Assembly (NCBI GenBank): GCA_028285035.1
Contig: JANQQF010000192.1
Coordinates: 50,062-114,061, forward strand
DNA: 64,000 nucleotides
DNA from: Phycisphaerae bacterium
GTDB lineage: Bacteria > Chloroflexota > Anaerolineae > 4572-78 > J111
Direction: 5' to 3'
Shown here: positions 1-9,071 of the stretch, in pieces
Numbering within the stretch: position 1 is the first letter of the stretch
Layout of the letters: every line of letters starts with the position of its first letter
Program-made: the position numbers and the translations under genes
The notes under the pieces: model-generated
Database searches by the model: none
The model's input: only the letters and a program-made list of their open reading frames with translations
What the model was told of the DNA's origin: nothing

Positions 1-245
1 AGTTAAGGGTGCGGGGAAGCAGGGCTAACGTTAAGACGAAAAGCCAAAATAAAATGAGAAGATATGTTTTCCGCGAGGCGGGTCGGGCATTGTCCATAAA
101 AATAGGACGTAGAACGTGGGACACAAAATTGGGTAGGTCCGATCGCCCTACGGGTATCATTCGTTAAAAAGATTAGAATTTGATCCTACCATAAAGTTAA
201 AATGGAGCAAATTGATTTAGGTCAGACAACAACTTTTTGTTAAAT
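1..245. other. Left-edge intergenic sequence, no gene seen
   Basis: No reading frame here looks coding and no RNA gene was recognised. The stretch is AT-rich towards its right end, where it runs into the promoter of the carnitine dehydrogenase gene. The upstream gene lies outside the window. Confidence 0.5.
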
Positions 246-274
246 TTGATATATCACCTTGATCACATTATAAA
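246..274 (+). promoter_or_regulatory. Sigma-70-type promoter for the carnitine dehydrogenase gene
   Basis: A TTGATA box (246-251) and a TATAAA box (269-274) are separated by exactly 17 bases. Transcription would begin near 281 and give a leader of about 100 bases before the ATG at 383. Confidence 0.55.
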
Positions 275-303
275 GCTGAATAATTTTGTACTGAACTTAT
301 AAA

Positions 304-355
304 TTTAGGAGTCCAAAAGCGCAGGCCCAAAGCCCCTTTGACTCGGACTTCTAAA
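304..355 (+). promoter_or_regulatory. Leader hairpin upstream of the carnitine dehydrogenase gene
   Basis: TTTAGGAGTCC (304-314) can pair with GGACTTCTAAA (345-355) with one G-U pair. The hairpin lies wholly in the predicted leader and ends 15 bases before the ribosome binding site at 371-378. It has no T-run, so it does not look like a plain terminator. A regulatory role is inferred. Confidence 0.35.
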
Positions 356-382
356 TGTACACCTTTTTCAAAGGAGAGACTT

Positions 383-1363
383 ATGCGAGATGTAAAAACG
401 CTTGGATTATTAGGCACTGGTGTTATTGGTGGGGGCTGGGCCGCCCGCGCCCTTCATTGTGGGATCAACGTCATTGCCGCAGATATCGACCCCAAACAGG
501 AGGCCTGGATTCGCGGGGCCGTTGAGACCGCCGCGCCGTCGCTCGACGCGCTCACTGAGGGAATGCCGCTGCCCCCAAAAGGAACGCTGACCTTTATGAT
601 CGATCCGGCCGAGATGGCCCAACAAGCCGATTTTATTCAGGAGAATGTGCCGGAGGTTTTGGAAATCAAGCGTAAGGCGCTGGCCCCAATTGCCGAAATC
701 ACCGAGCCGGATGTGATTATCTCCTCCAGCACGTCAGGCTTTATGCCCACGGAATTACAAGAAGGGATGACCCACCCCGAACGTTTTTTGGTGGGACACC
801 CCTTTAACCCCGTTTACCTGTGCCCCTTGGTCGAAATTGTCGGCGGCGAGCAAACCTCAGACAAGGCCAAGGCTGCGGCCAAAACGTTTTACGAATCGAT
901 TGGAATGCACGCGCTGATGGTGCGCCGTGAGGTGCCGGGACATATCTCCGACCGCTTGCAGGAGGCGATGTGGCGAGAAATTCTGCACTCCCTCAACGAT
1001 GACATCGCCACCACCCGCGAGTTGGATGAGAGCATCGTCTACGGTCCTGGTCTGCGTTGGGCCATCATGGGGATGAACCAACTGTACATGCTCGCTGGCG
1101 GTGACGGTGGGGCACGTCATTTTATGAAGCAGTTCGGCCCTGCCCTCGAATGGCCCTGGTCTTACCTGAAGGCCCCGAAATTAACCGATGACATCATCGA
1201 CCGCTTTGCCGATGGCACAGCAGAACAGGCCGAAGGCCGCTCTATCCGCGAGATGGAAGCGATCCGCGATGAGTGTATGGTCGCCGTGCAACGCGTGCTG
1301 GCGAAATATGATATGGGGTCGGGGAAGGCCCTCAATGCGTTTGAGAAGCGGTTGCGGGGATGA
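383..1363 (+). CDS. lcdH: L-carnitine dehydrogenase (3-hydroxyacyl-CoA dehydrogenase superfamily)
   Basis: Predicted to oxidise L-carnitine to 3-dehydrocarnitine with NAD+ in the cytoplasm, the first step of aerobic carnitine breakdown. The ATG at 383 follows AAGGAGAG at 371-378; the frame stays open upstream but has no better start. The 326-residue protein has an N-terminal NAD-binding fold (GTGVIGGG, residues 11-18), the SSSTSG segment (114-119), the GHPFNP catalytic histidine motif (His139) and Glu151. The C-terminal half has GHISDRL, where the Asn usual in fatty-acid enzymes is Asp190, and GPGLRWAIMG (221-230), both as I recall for true carnitine dehydrogenases. The thioesterase and BKACE partners often linked to this gene are not seen here. 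A more distant paralogue lies at 34689. Confidence 0.85.
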   Translation: MRDVKTLGLLGTGVIGGGWAARALHCGINVIAADIDPKQEAWIRGAVETAAPSLDALTEGMPLPPKGTLTFMIDPAEMAQQADFIQENVPEVLEIKRKALAPIAEITEPDVIISSSTSGFMPTELQEGMTHPERFLVGHPFNPVYLCPLVEIVGGEQTSDKAKAAAKTFYESIGMHALMVRREVPGHISDRLQEAMWREILHSLNDDIATTRELDESIVYGPGLRWAIMGMNQLYMLAGGDGGARHFMKQFGPALEWPWSYLKAPKLTDDIIDRFADGTAEQAEGRSIREMEAIRDECMVAVQRVLAKYDMGSGKALNAFEKRLRG

Positions 1364-1475
1364 GTTAGGGGGATCAAAGCCTAATACAAAGGTCACAAAA
1401 TGGGATCAAAAGCTCACAAAGATTGTTTGGGTTTTTTATTCTTTTATCTTTCCCAAAAACCAGTCAGGCTTTAAT

Positions 1476-4466
1476 TTACCTAACCCCAATCTCACCCAAC
1501 TCAAACCTTACACCCCCATCCCCAAGCGGTGCATTTGCCCCACCCTCAGGATCATACAAACCAACCAGCAACTGATATGTGCCAGCGGGCAAATCGGCGG
1601 GTAGTTGTAATAGATGAGGGTCGAGAATAAGATCGTTGGGCTGCCACCAAGGAGTTGGATAGGCTCCGGTGCGGGGGAGGGAGTCATGTTGGGCGACGAT
1701 TTGACCGGACTCATCGACGAGATGAATGAAGGCAACGTAATTCTCGGCGAGGGGCTGGGTGGTAGTCCAGACGAGATCGATGGTGAGGGTGTCACCAGGA
1801 GAGGCTTGGTCAGCCGAAAGGGAGTAACTTGTTAATTGCGCCCCATTTTGCCATTGAGCATCGGGGGTATCCACCACATTCTCGGCGGTCGGCCACACGT
1901 CACTGGCAATGGTAAAGCGACCAACCACGTTATCAAGCAATTCACCCTCAAGGGTTGTCGCCCTCAGAGCAACCTCGGCCTCATCAACAACAGTGACCTC
2001 AATTTGGCCCGCCAACAGATTCTCCAACTCATCAGACAATTCAAATTGATGCTCAGTTGTGACAATCTGACCGGGCAACCAGGCGGTTGGTGGGTCAGTT
2101 TCGGCATCACGAAGGACTTGGTCGGTGCGGCCTAACTCAATGGCGCGACTGTCGGCCAGTTGGACGGTGAGATTGAAGAGCTCTTCCGGCACAATTCGCA
2201 GGGGTTGCCAATACAGCGTCAAATTGACAGTATCGCCAGGTTGAGGCTGGGCGGGATCCAGACGATAGGCGGCTAGATTGATGCGTTCTTGATAGATGCG
2301 ATTGAGCAAATGGGCTTCGGGGGGAATAGCAGCCTCGACCAAGGCCTGTAACCGCTCAATTTTTGGGGTATCTTGCATTTGTCCATCAGCAGACAAGGTT
2401 GCGGCCAATTGGGCTTCGGGGAATAGGATGGGCTGAGTCTCTCCAGCGGAGGCCAAGCCAAATTCGACATTGTATCGATCTGGTGATAAATCTGCCAAAG
2501 GCATCTGACAGATACTTTCCGCATAACGGCCTGGCGTTTGAGCGTGTGTTTCAAAGCCAACCGCTGGCGTGCAAGACAGCCAGGCTGTTTGGGCAGCTTG
2601 ATTACTCAAGCGTGCTTGCAAGCTTGGTGGTTCCGCCGCACCTAGATTTTCCCAGACCAAGCGCAAGGTCGCCTCATCCTCCCATTGATAGCCCAACAAG
2701 GCCAATTGATCAGGCACTCGGCTGATTTGGGGATGGGCGTTGATGGTGAAGGGAATGGGGTAAATCCAGGCGTAATCGATATCGCCTAAAGTGATCACCC
2801 GTTCCGGCTCACGGGCCTGAAAATAGTCAATAAAGCCGGGCGAGGGATCAAGTCGGCGCTGGACTTGCTGAATGTACATCACCACATAATCAGCTTGAGT
2901 CCAGCGCCCGCTGTTGGTCAATGAAATTAAATCACCTCGATAATCAATGAGGTTATGGGTAAATCGAGTGGCCACTGATAAATTTTCGCTGTCGGGTTTA
3001 GCGGCCAAATAACGCCCGACCTGGTCCATTCCTTCCCCCCACCCTACCCGCAGGGTCTGGACAGCGGTCTGCCCCCCGCCAAACAGGGGATTGAAGTAGG
3101 AGTAGTAGTAGGGATGGTGGGGCAATACGGTGAAAAGTTGCAGGGCGGCAAGACCGATTAACAGGCCAAATTCGGTATAGGACGTGGCGAAATCAAGAGT
3201 GGTTTTAGACTGTCGGATGTTTTGCCAGATGCTCTGTCCCCACACCCACAAATAAACCAAGCCCATTGCGGCCAAAATATCGAGGCTAAGGAAGACAGGT
3301 AACAGATAGCGATCCTGTTTATGACTGCCAAAACTCATCGCCAGTGTATAGATGACGACATAAATCACCAAAATAGCGGTGCCCTCGACGTTAAAGGGAT
3401 TATCGGTCAGCGTGTTACGCCATTTTAGCAAGCGTAATCGCCAGCCACGCACACCAGCAATGATCGCGCCAATCAAGCCGAGCAAGGCTAGGGGTGTAAT
3501 TCGTAAAAGGAAGACCACGGGATAAAAGAGGAAGCCGGGACCCGTATCCTGATAAGTTTGGCCTAAAAAGAAGAGACTCACCCCTTCCGCACCGACCTTC
3601 CGAGTGGTGTAATTGTAGACCAAAGTGAGCGTTTCCAGCGGAACCACCCACATCGAGGGCCATAAAACGAGCCAAGTGAGGCAAGCAACCGCAATCCAGA
3701 TCAGCCCATACACAATGATTGAGCGGAAGGTTGCCACAGAAAGCAACTTTTGTTCTGACTCAACTTGGTCACGGGTCTGGGTTAGAATTCCGGTCAGGGC
3801 GATGGCGGGAGAAATGGCCAGGGCTTGAATTTTGGTGAGCAAACTTAAGCCCCCAAATAGTCCTGAGAAAACGAGAAATCGCCACTTTCGCCGTTGGTGA
3901 TAGTAAATCAAAAAGAGCATCGACAGGGTCATCAACCCTGTGATAACCGCCTCGGCTCGATTGACCCGGGAGTCGCTGAGATAAAAGGGGTCAAGGGCAA
4001 TCAGGATGCCGCTCACAAAGGCAACCCGACGGCCAAATAGCCCCCACACGGCCCAGACAATGCTCAGAGCAACCGCTGTATTTAACAGGACGATGGGTAG
4101 TCGTTGATGGGCTAGAAACGCAGAGCGATCCCATTCATGAAAAATGTTAGCCAGCCCTACGCTACCGATCCATTGCCCTTCCGCCCAGGAACGACGGACA
4201 GCTTCCCCATAAATCCAGATCGTTTCAGCCCAAACGGGCACAATCCCCGGATAGCCATCCCCGACCAGTGTCGCCGATAAATCACCTTGGCTCAAGGCTC
4301 GCACAAAATCCTCGGCCCAGCGCCAGCGGTCGGCCTCATCGACGATGATGTATTGATTGAGCGCAGTCAGACGGGGTACGGTCATCAGCAGAATCAAGCC
4401 GATGATGAGGAGCCATGTTGTCCAGCGGACGGGTGATTGGTTTGTTTTTTGTTGCGTATTTTGCAT
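1476..4466 (-). CDS. GT39/ArnT-like membrane glycosyltransferase with long beta-sandwich tail
   Basis: A 996-residue polytopic membrane protein, last of five tandem minus-strand paralogues. The first membrane helix (about residues 16-33) is followed by a loop carrying Asp43-Glu44, the position of the catalytic acid in GT-C transferases that use polyprenyl-phosphate sugars. About ten further hydrophobic helices follow, with the array's shared landmarks ALDPFYLSDSR and VGWGEGMDQVGRYL. The last 450 or so residues are extracytoplasmic, with at least two beta-sandwich modules of the pattern PGDT-L-W...HLVD...PxGTYxLLVGLYD. Sugar donor and acceptor cannot be told from sequence. The gene is separated from its upstream neighbour by 85 bases of simple repeats, so it may have its own transcript. 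It is the longest tail in the array. Confidence 0.8.
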   Translation of the reverse strand: MQNTQQKTNQSPVRWTTWLLIIGLILLMTVPRLTALNQYIIVDEADRWRWAEDFVRALSQGDLSATLVGDGYPGIVPVWAETIWIYGEAVRRSWAEGQWIGSVGLANIFHEWDRSAFLAHQRLPIVLLNTAVALSIVWAVWGLFGRRVAFVSGILIALDPFYLSDSRVNRAEAVITGLMTLSMLFLIYYHQRRKWRFLVFSGLFGGLSLLTKIQALAISPAIALTGILTQTRDQVESEQKLLSVATFRSIIVYGLIWIAVACLTWLVLWPSMWVVPLETLTLVYNYTTRKVGAEGVSLFFLGQTYQDTGPGFLFYPVVFLLRITPLALLGLIGAIIAGVRGWRLRLLKWRNTLTDNPFNVEGTAILVIYVVIYTLAMSFGSHKQDRYLLPVFLSLDILAAMGLVYLWVWGQSIWQNIRQSKTTLDFATSYTEFGLLIGLAALQLFTVLPHHPYYYSYFNPLFGGGQTAVQTLRVGWGEGMDQVGRYLAAKPDSENLSVATRFTHNLIDYRGDLISLTNSGRWTQADYVVMYIQQVQRRLDPSPGFIDYFQAREPERVITLGDIDYAWIYPIPFTINAHPQISRVPDQLALLGYQWEDEATLRLVWENLGAAEPPSLQARLSNQAAQTAWLSCTPAVGFETHAQTPGRYAESICQMPLADLSPDRYNVEFGLASAGETQPILFPEAQLAATLSADGQMQDTPKIERLQALVEAAIPPEAHLLNRIYQERINLAAYRLDPAQPQPGDTVNLTLYWQPLRIVPEELFNLTVQLADSRAIELGRTDQVLRDAETDPPTAWLPGQIVTTEHQFELSDELENLLAGQIEVTVVDEAEVALRATTLEGELLDNVVGRFTIASDVWPTAENVVDTPDAQWQNGAQLTSYSLSADQASPGDTLTIDLVWTTTQPLAENYVAFIHLVDESGQIVAQHDSLPRTGAYPTPWWQPNDLILDPHLLQLPADLPAGTYQLLVGLYDPEGGANAPLGDGGVRFELGEIGVR

Positions 4467-4489
4467 AGGTTTACTTACGATTTCTAACA

Positions 4490-4550
4490 GATTGGGAGAT
4501 TAGAGATTGGAGATTGTAATTCACAATTCACAATTCATCATTCACAATTT
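4490..4550. repeat. Short tandem AT-rich repeats between two glycosyltransferase genes
   Basis: Degenerate GGAGATTAGAGATT units are followed by three CACAATT-type units. Similar GATTAGAGATT words recur at 6880-6912 inside a coding N-terminus and in the terminator at 23660-23707, so this looks like a genome-wide spacer repeat. Confidence 0.6.
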
Positions 4551-4551
4551 T

Positions 4552-6972
4552 TCAGGGCACAGTAATTGTGCCAAATTCAATCACATCGCCCCCTGGCTCG
4601 CTCACCACAGGTAATCGTTCAAACGTTTGAGCGTGGTACACTCCCACGAGGAGCGTATACTCGCCAGGTGGGGTATCAGGCTTGAGGGTGAGTTGGAAGC
4701 GATCAATCAGCCATTCCCCCTCGTCCCAATCCAAAGTGGACACATTAGCTGGAACACGGTCTACTTGGCCCCATTTGGTGCCCTCGGCATCAACAAGATG
4801 AGTGAAGCTGGTATATTCAAAGGGGATGCGTTGTTGCGGTTGCCAGATATACATTAAGTCGAGGGGCTGATCTGGAGAAATCGTTGTCGTTGATAAAGCG
4901 CCACCGACTAATGTAATAAATTCGCCAAATTTTGCCGATGTATCAATCTCCACAGCAGGTTGAGTGAGGGTGCGAACTGGCAACGTGCCTACGTTTTTAG
5001 CGTCACGCCCATCAACCGATATCCAAACGTTGTAATCTCCGCGAGGTATTTCGGCAGGAAAAGAGAGGGCGAACTGGCCCTCGACAGAGGAGGAAGCATC
5101 CGGGGTTAACATAGCCCCGGTGCTTTTTGCCCACACTTGATCAGCCGCATCTCTAATTTGAACCGTTACATTCTGGGAATCCATATCGGTCTCGGCCCAT
5201 ACGAAGGTTAAATCAACGGTTTCGCCGGGTTCAGCCGCCCACTGTGGTAGGCGATAGCCCAGCAATTGTATCCCCTCACCAAAATCGCCATCTCGAACCA
5301 CTTGTAACTGCGGACCGGGGTACAGCCAAGCATACTCAAGCCCCAACAGCGAAACCGTTTGCTCTGGTTCACGGGCTGAAAAGTACGTCCAATATTCAGG
5401 GAAAGGGTTGCGATTTTGCACCTGACGGCGATAAATCAAAATGTAATCGGCCTCTTCATCATAATGGGCTTTAGTATAATTACCGGGAAAGTATGGCACA
5501 AAACTTTCCCAAAAGCTGGTGGCCACAGTCAATCGTTCGGCGTTGGGTTTCTGACTCAAATAGCGGCCCACTTGATCGATGCCCTCCCCGGAGCCAATTT
5601 TAACCAACCGTGGAGCCAACCACGGGCCACCAAAGGCGGGATTCCAATAATCGACAAAATAGGGGGCGTAGGTGAGAGTGAGGGCCAGTTGAACGCTCAA
5701 AATTGACCCACTCAGCAAATAAAATTTAGGTATGGTCAATCGATCAGCCAGGGTAAATACGCCGATGGTGGCCAGAATATACAAAGCGGGTACGGCGGGC
5801 AGAAAATAACGGACATCCCGAGTATCGGCTGGAATGAGGAGTACCAAAAATAGGAGGACAAAGGTCAGAAACCAACAGGTCATTCCATATTGAGGGGGTT
5901 GGTTTACGTCATTGGTGCGACGAGGGCGAACAATCAGCAGAATCACAAGTCCAATCATTACAGGTAAGGTCGTCTTAAAAAGCCAATTGACGGGATAAAA
6001 CAGAAAGCCGAGATCAGGAAGAGGGTCGCCAGCGGCTGGAATAAAGGCATAATTGTTTTGGTTATCGACTGCGCGGGTGGCGCGGGTCACAAGATCAGCG
6101 AGGGTATCGATTGGCGCGACCCACATCGCTGGCCAAATGGCCACAAAAGTAATAAAAGCAATCGCGCCCCAGGTTATCCCTTCCAGCAAGGCTTGACGAA
6201 AACGCTGAGCAAAAGGCAGTTGACGCCCAACCGATGGGCCAAAGAGGAGAAAGACGCCAACAAAGATGACCAAATAAAGCGCCGTCGGTTTTGTAGCAAG
6301 GGCCAAGCCGCCAGCAATCGCCGAAAAAAGAAGCCAGTCTCGCGACAAATGCTGCCTGTAAATCAAAATGCCGAGGAGTGACAATAAAATAAAGATCGAA
6401 ACCAGAGCATCGTGATGGATGACCCGCGACAAGCCGATGAAAAAAGGATCGAGGGCGAGAAGCAAGGCGGCAAATAAAGCAATTCGTTGTGACACTAATT
6501 TGGTGAGCAGCCAATAAAATAGGAGAACCGCAACGCTCGTCAGCAGTACGGTCGGCAGACGGGTCCAGGGATAGAAACCAAGCGAAATCTTCTCGGTATC
6601 CGTTGGAATTGCATTCAGAAAAGTGAGCAAATCCGTTTCAACCCCATCAACCCAATATTTCAAGACCAAGCCCAAAGCCCCCGTCCACATCGTCGGTACG
6701 GCTGGGGCCAAAACCTCAACATCCGGCGTGGCGGCTACGCTCGAAGCTTGGGCTAAGTCGCCAGTAATGAGGGCTTTGAGAAAGTGGGCTGAACGAAAAA
6801 TCCATTTCCCCTCATCAGGGGCCACGTAAATATCTAGCCAGAGAACGCGGGGGATGAAGGCGGTGATGAAAATGAGGAGGAAAATTAGAGATTGGGAATT
6901 AGAGATTAGGTCGCTATGCTTCTGGGGGTTGGGTTCTTCTGATTTTGGAGATTGAGTCGCTGATTTTGTCAT
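4552..6972 (-). CDS. GT39-like membrane glycosyltransferase
   Basis: An 806-residue paralogue in the array. After a polar N-terminus the first helix (about 28-45) leads to Asp53-Glu54, the likely catalytic acid of a GT-C fold enzyme. Conserved landmarks are ALDPFFIGLSR, IWPAMWVAP and IGSGEGIDQVGRYL. The tail has two beta-sandwich modules (roughly from residues 565 and 680), ending in the PPGEYTLLVGVYH motif. The start overlaps the stop of the upstream gene by 4 bases (6969-6972), so translation is probably coupled. Residues 21-31 (LISNSQSLIF region) are encoded by a copy of the AGAGATT spacer repeat, which suggests the true N-terminus was remodelled by repeat DNA. The sugar transferred is unknown. 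Confidence 0.8.
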   Translation of the reverse strand: MTKSATQSPKSEEPNPQKHSDLISNSQSLIFLLIFITAFIPRVLWLDIYVAPDEGKWIFRSAHFLKALITGDLAQASSVAATPDVEVLAPAVPTMWTGALGLVLKYWVDGVETDLLTFLNAIPTDTEKISLGFYPWTRLPTVLLTSVAVLLFYWLLTKLVSQRIALFAALLLALDPFFIGLSRVIHHDALVSIFILLSLLGILIYRQHLSRDWLLFSAIAGGLALATKPTALYLVIFVGVFLLFGPSVGRQLPFAQRFRQALLEGITWGAIAFITFVAIWPAMWVAPIDTLADLVTRATRAVDNQNNYAFIPAAGDPLPDLGFLFYPVNWLFKTTLPVMIGLVILLIVRPRRTNDVNQPPQYGMTCWFLTFVLLFLVLLIPADTRDVRYFLPAVPALYILATIGVFTLADRLTIPKFYLLSGSILSVQLALTLTYAPYFVDYWNPAFGGPWLAPRLVKIGSGEGIDQVGRYLSQKPNAERLTVATSFWESFVPYFPGNYTKAHYDEEADYILIYRRQVQNRNPFPEYWTYFSAREPEQTVSLLGLEYAWLYPGPQLQVVRDGDFGEGIQLLGYRLPQWAAEPGETVDLTFVWAETDMDSQNVTVQIRDAADQVWAKSTGAMLTPDASSSVEGQFALSFPAEIPRGDYNVWISVDGRDAKNVGTLPVRTLTQPAVEIDTSAKFGEFITLVGGALSTTTISPDQPLDLMYIWQPQQRIPFEYTSFTHLVDAEGTKWGQVDRVPANVSTLDWDEGEWLIDRFQLTLKPDTPPGEYTLLVGVYHAQTFERLPVVSEPGGDVIEFGTITVP

Positions 6973-9071
6973 CGCAGTGCAATCTCCGAAAAGTCGATGT
7001 CTTGGGGGGGATCGGTGGACAGGGTAATATAATTAAAGCCAGGCTGAAGGTTAGGGATTTCCAGAGAAAATTCAGTGCTGCTTTCAAGAAAGTGGTCTTG
7101 ATGATTAGTTTCGTTGATTGAAAGCGATAAATTAGTGGGCTGAATATCATCTACGCGAAAAAACAAGTTAATCGAATTGGGGTCAAGCGTGTAAATGAAT
7201 AAAAAGCCTTCTTTCTTCATCCGAAACAGTTGCCCATCCCGAAGCACCTCCCAATTTTCTTGCTCAGGTAATAAATGGGTGCCTGCGAAAGAATGATCAG
7301 CTAATTTATACACCCAAATTTGCTCATCGTTGTAGACCGTTTCCCCCAACAAGTCAGGCAGATAGGCCAGGGTTGCTTTGGCTGCCTGATCGGTCATACG
7401 GTCGGAGTTCACAGTGATTTGGGTGATACCCAAGTCAGCCAGAATCGCGCGGCGTTGCGCTTCGTCTGGCACCTGCATGACGGACTGGGACGGAATTGGG
7501 GCCACAAGTTGGTTCAAAAACTCTTTCAACTCGACGGTGCCGATGGGATCCCGCTCAATATAGCCCCCAGCCAAAGGCCAGCCGTGCACCGTTTGATCAA
7601 ACATCGCATAGTTGCTGGCCCGTCGTGAGCCAGTCGCGGGTAGCGATAACAGGCCTCCATCAAAAGGCTGTTGGGCCAGGGTGGTGTGATAGTAGCTAGA
7701 GGAGGATCGAATTTCGGTAGGAAAAGGAAAAATGACTAAATATTCAGCGATAATCAAGATCGACAGGCCAGCAGTCAACACGATTGATGAGGTTGATCGA
7801 CTAGCTTTGAGCTGTTGAAATAACCAAGCCGCCCCAAAGGCCGCCAGGACAGCCACACCAAGCATCACCGTCATATTCAGTCGTCCCGGCGTCCGACTCC
7901 AGCTAAAGAAGGGGAGTTGTAATAGTGCTTGGTAGGGCAACCAAATGGGGGTGACCTCACCGGCAATTTTAAGCAATGGCCCCAAGGAAAGAAGGGCAGA
8001 GCCCAAGGCTAAGATCAACCAACGTCGGGCCTCACGCCAACGCTGCCAAACGGCCACCCCCATCAAGCCAAACGCAATCAGGCCGGGATACGCTAACTGC
8101 TCCTCCAAATCACGAAAACCATCGATGATGGTCTCGCCAAACGCAGGCACGAGGCCGAGGCTGCTCAGAATCGGATTAAACGGGGAGGGTAAAACAAAGG
8201 CTAGGAGATCCGTCGCGTGTTCGGTCAGATTGTCGGGTGTTAGATAATCGAGATTGCCTTGCTGACTTTCGGCAAGGGTGGGCCAAGCAAAGGGAAAAAA
8301 GATTAGGAGAGCCAAGACAAGAGAAATAAGTAACCACGCCCCCCTAGCCCCCCAGAGAGGGGAATTCTTTTGTCCACTTCCAATGTTAGGGATGAACAAT
8401 TCAGCAATGACAATAACTAGAAAAATGGGGATGATGCCATACCCTATGTGGGTGGGCTGGGCCAGGGCAAGTAGCCCGGTAACGATCCCGTGCCACACGG
8501 CCATTTTCATCGATGGGCGACGCAACAGAATCAGTAAGGACAGGGCATACAATGGCAATAGATAGTTGGTGGTCAAGAGAAGGTGCCCCGCCGCAGCGTG
8601 CCCGAAGCGATTGGGATGAAACGCAAAAATCAACCCGCCAATGATCCCAGCCCAGACATTCCCCGTTAGATAGCGACAAAGCAGGTACCCCGTCAAGCCA
8701 GACAAGACAAACGTTGCTAAAAAGGCGACATTGTAAGACACAAGCGGTCCCGACAGTAGCGTTATTGGCAGGAAGAATAGTGGGACAAAGGGATGAAGGG
8801 CCAAGACTGGGTGGCTCGCGCCTTGGGGGTAGTAAAGATGGCTGATTTGGTTAGGCCAGACCCCTAACTCCAATAGCGTTTCTTTCATCCACCATTGATA
8901 CCAGACGTGTTGAAAGGAGTCGCGGCCATCAAAGCCCGCCACGCCGATAAACAGTTGGGCGCTGACAGGCCAAGTCAAGCCAATCGTGAGGAGTGTGAAC
9001 AAAATGAGTACGATGGAATAGGGGCGAAGTAAATTTTTACTTGTGGTAGAGCTCGATTTCATTACCATCAT
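6969..9071 (-). CDS. GT-C-like multi-pass membrane protein, divergent member of the array
   Basis: A 700-residue protein with a strongly hydrophobic N-terminal two thirds (about ten to twelve helices) and a soluble C-terminal domain. Unlike its neighbours it lacks the Asp-Glu pair; the first loop instead has GFDGRDSFQHVWYQWW (Asp51), a pattern I associate with YfhO-like and other orphan GT-C proteins. It also lacks the VGWGEG signature. It overlaps both neighbours by 4 bases (6969-6972 and 9068-9071), so it is translated as part of the same operon. Residues around 235 read NSPLWGARGAW, which is what a common CCCCTCTCTGGGGGG intergenic repeat encodes, hinting at repeat insertion inside the gene. 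It may be a transferase with another donor, or a flippase-like partner. Confidence 0.7.
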   Translation of the reverse strand: MMVMKSSSTTSKNLLRPYSIVLILFTLLTIGLTWPVSAQLFIGVAGFDGRDSFQHVWYQWWMKETLLELGVWPNQISHLYYPQGASHPVLALHPFVPLFFLPITLLSGPLVSYNVAFLATFVLSGLTGYLLCRYLTGNVWAGIIGGLIFAFHPNRFGHAAAGHLLLTTNYLLPLYALSLLILLRRPSMKMAVWHGIVTGLLALAQPTHIGYGIIPIFLVIVIAELFIPNIGSGQKNSPLWGARGAWLLISLVLALLIFFPFAWPTLAESQQGNLDYLTPDNLTEHATDLLAFVLPSPFNPILSSLGLVPAFGETIIDGFRDLEEQLAYPGLIAFGLMGVAVWQRWREARRWLILALGSALLSLGPLLKIAGEVTPIWLPYQALLQLPFFSWSRTPGRLNMTVMLGVAVLAAFGAAWLFQQLKASRSTSSIVLTAGLSILIIAEYLVIFPFPTEIRSSSSYYHTTLAQQPFDGGLLSLPATGSRRASNYAMFDQTVHGWPLAGGYIERDPIGTVELKEFLNQLVAPIPSQSVMQVPDEAQRRAILADLGITQITVNSDRMTDQAAKATLAYLPDLLGETVYNDEQIWVYKLADHSFAGTHLLPEQENWEVLRDGQLFRMKKEGFLFIYTLDPNSINLFFRVDDIQPTNLSLSINETNHQDHFLESSTEFSLEIPNLQPGFNYITLSTDPPQDIDFSEIALR
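8336..8366. repeat. GC-rich dispersed repeat embedded in a coding sequence
   Basis: The stretch rich in CCCCCC and GAGAGGGG resembles the palindromic spacer repeats found between genes in related bacteria, but here it is in frame and encodes N-S-P-L-W-G-A-R-G-A in a cytoplasmic or periplasmic loop. Sequence composition differs sharply from both sides. Confidence 0.4.
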
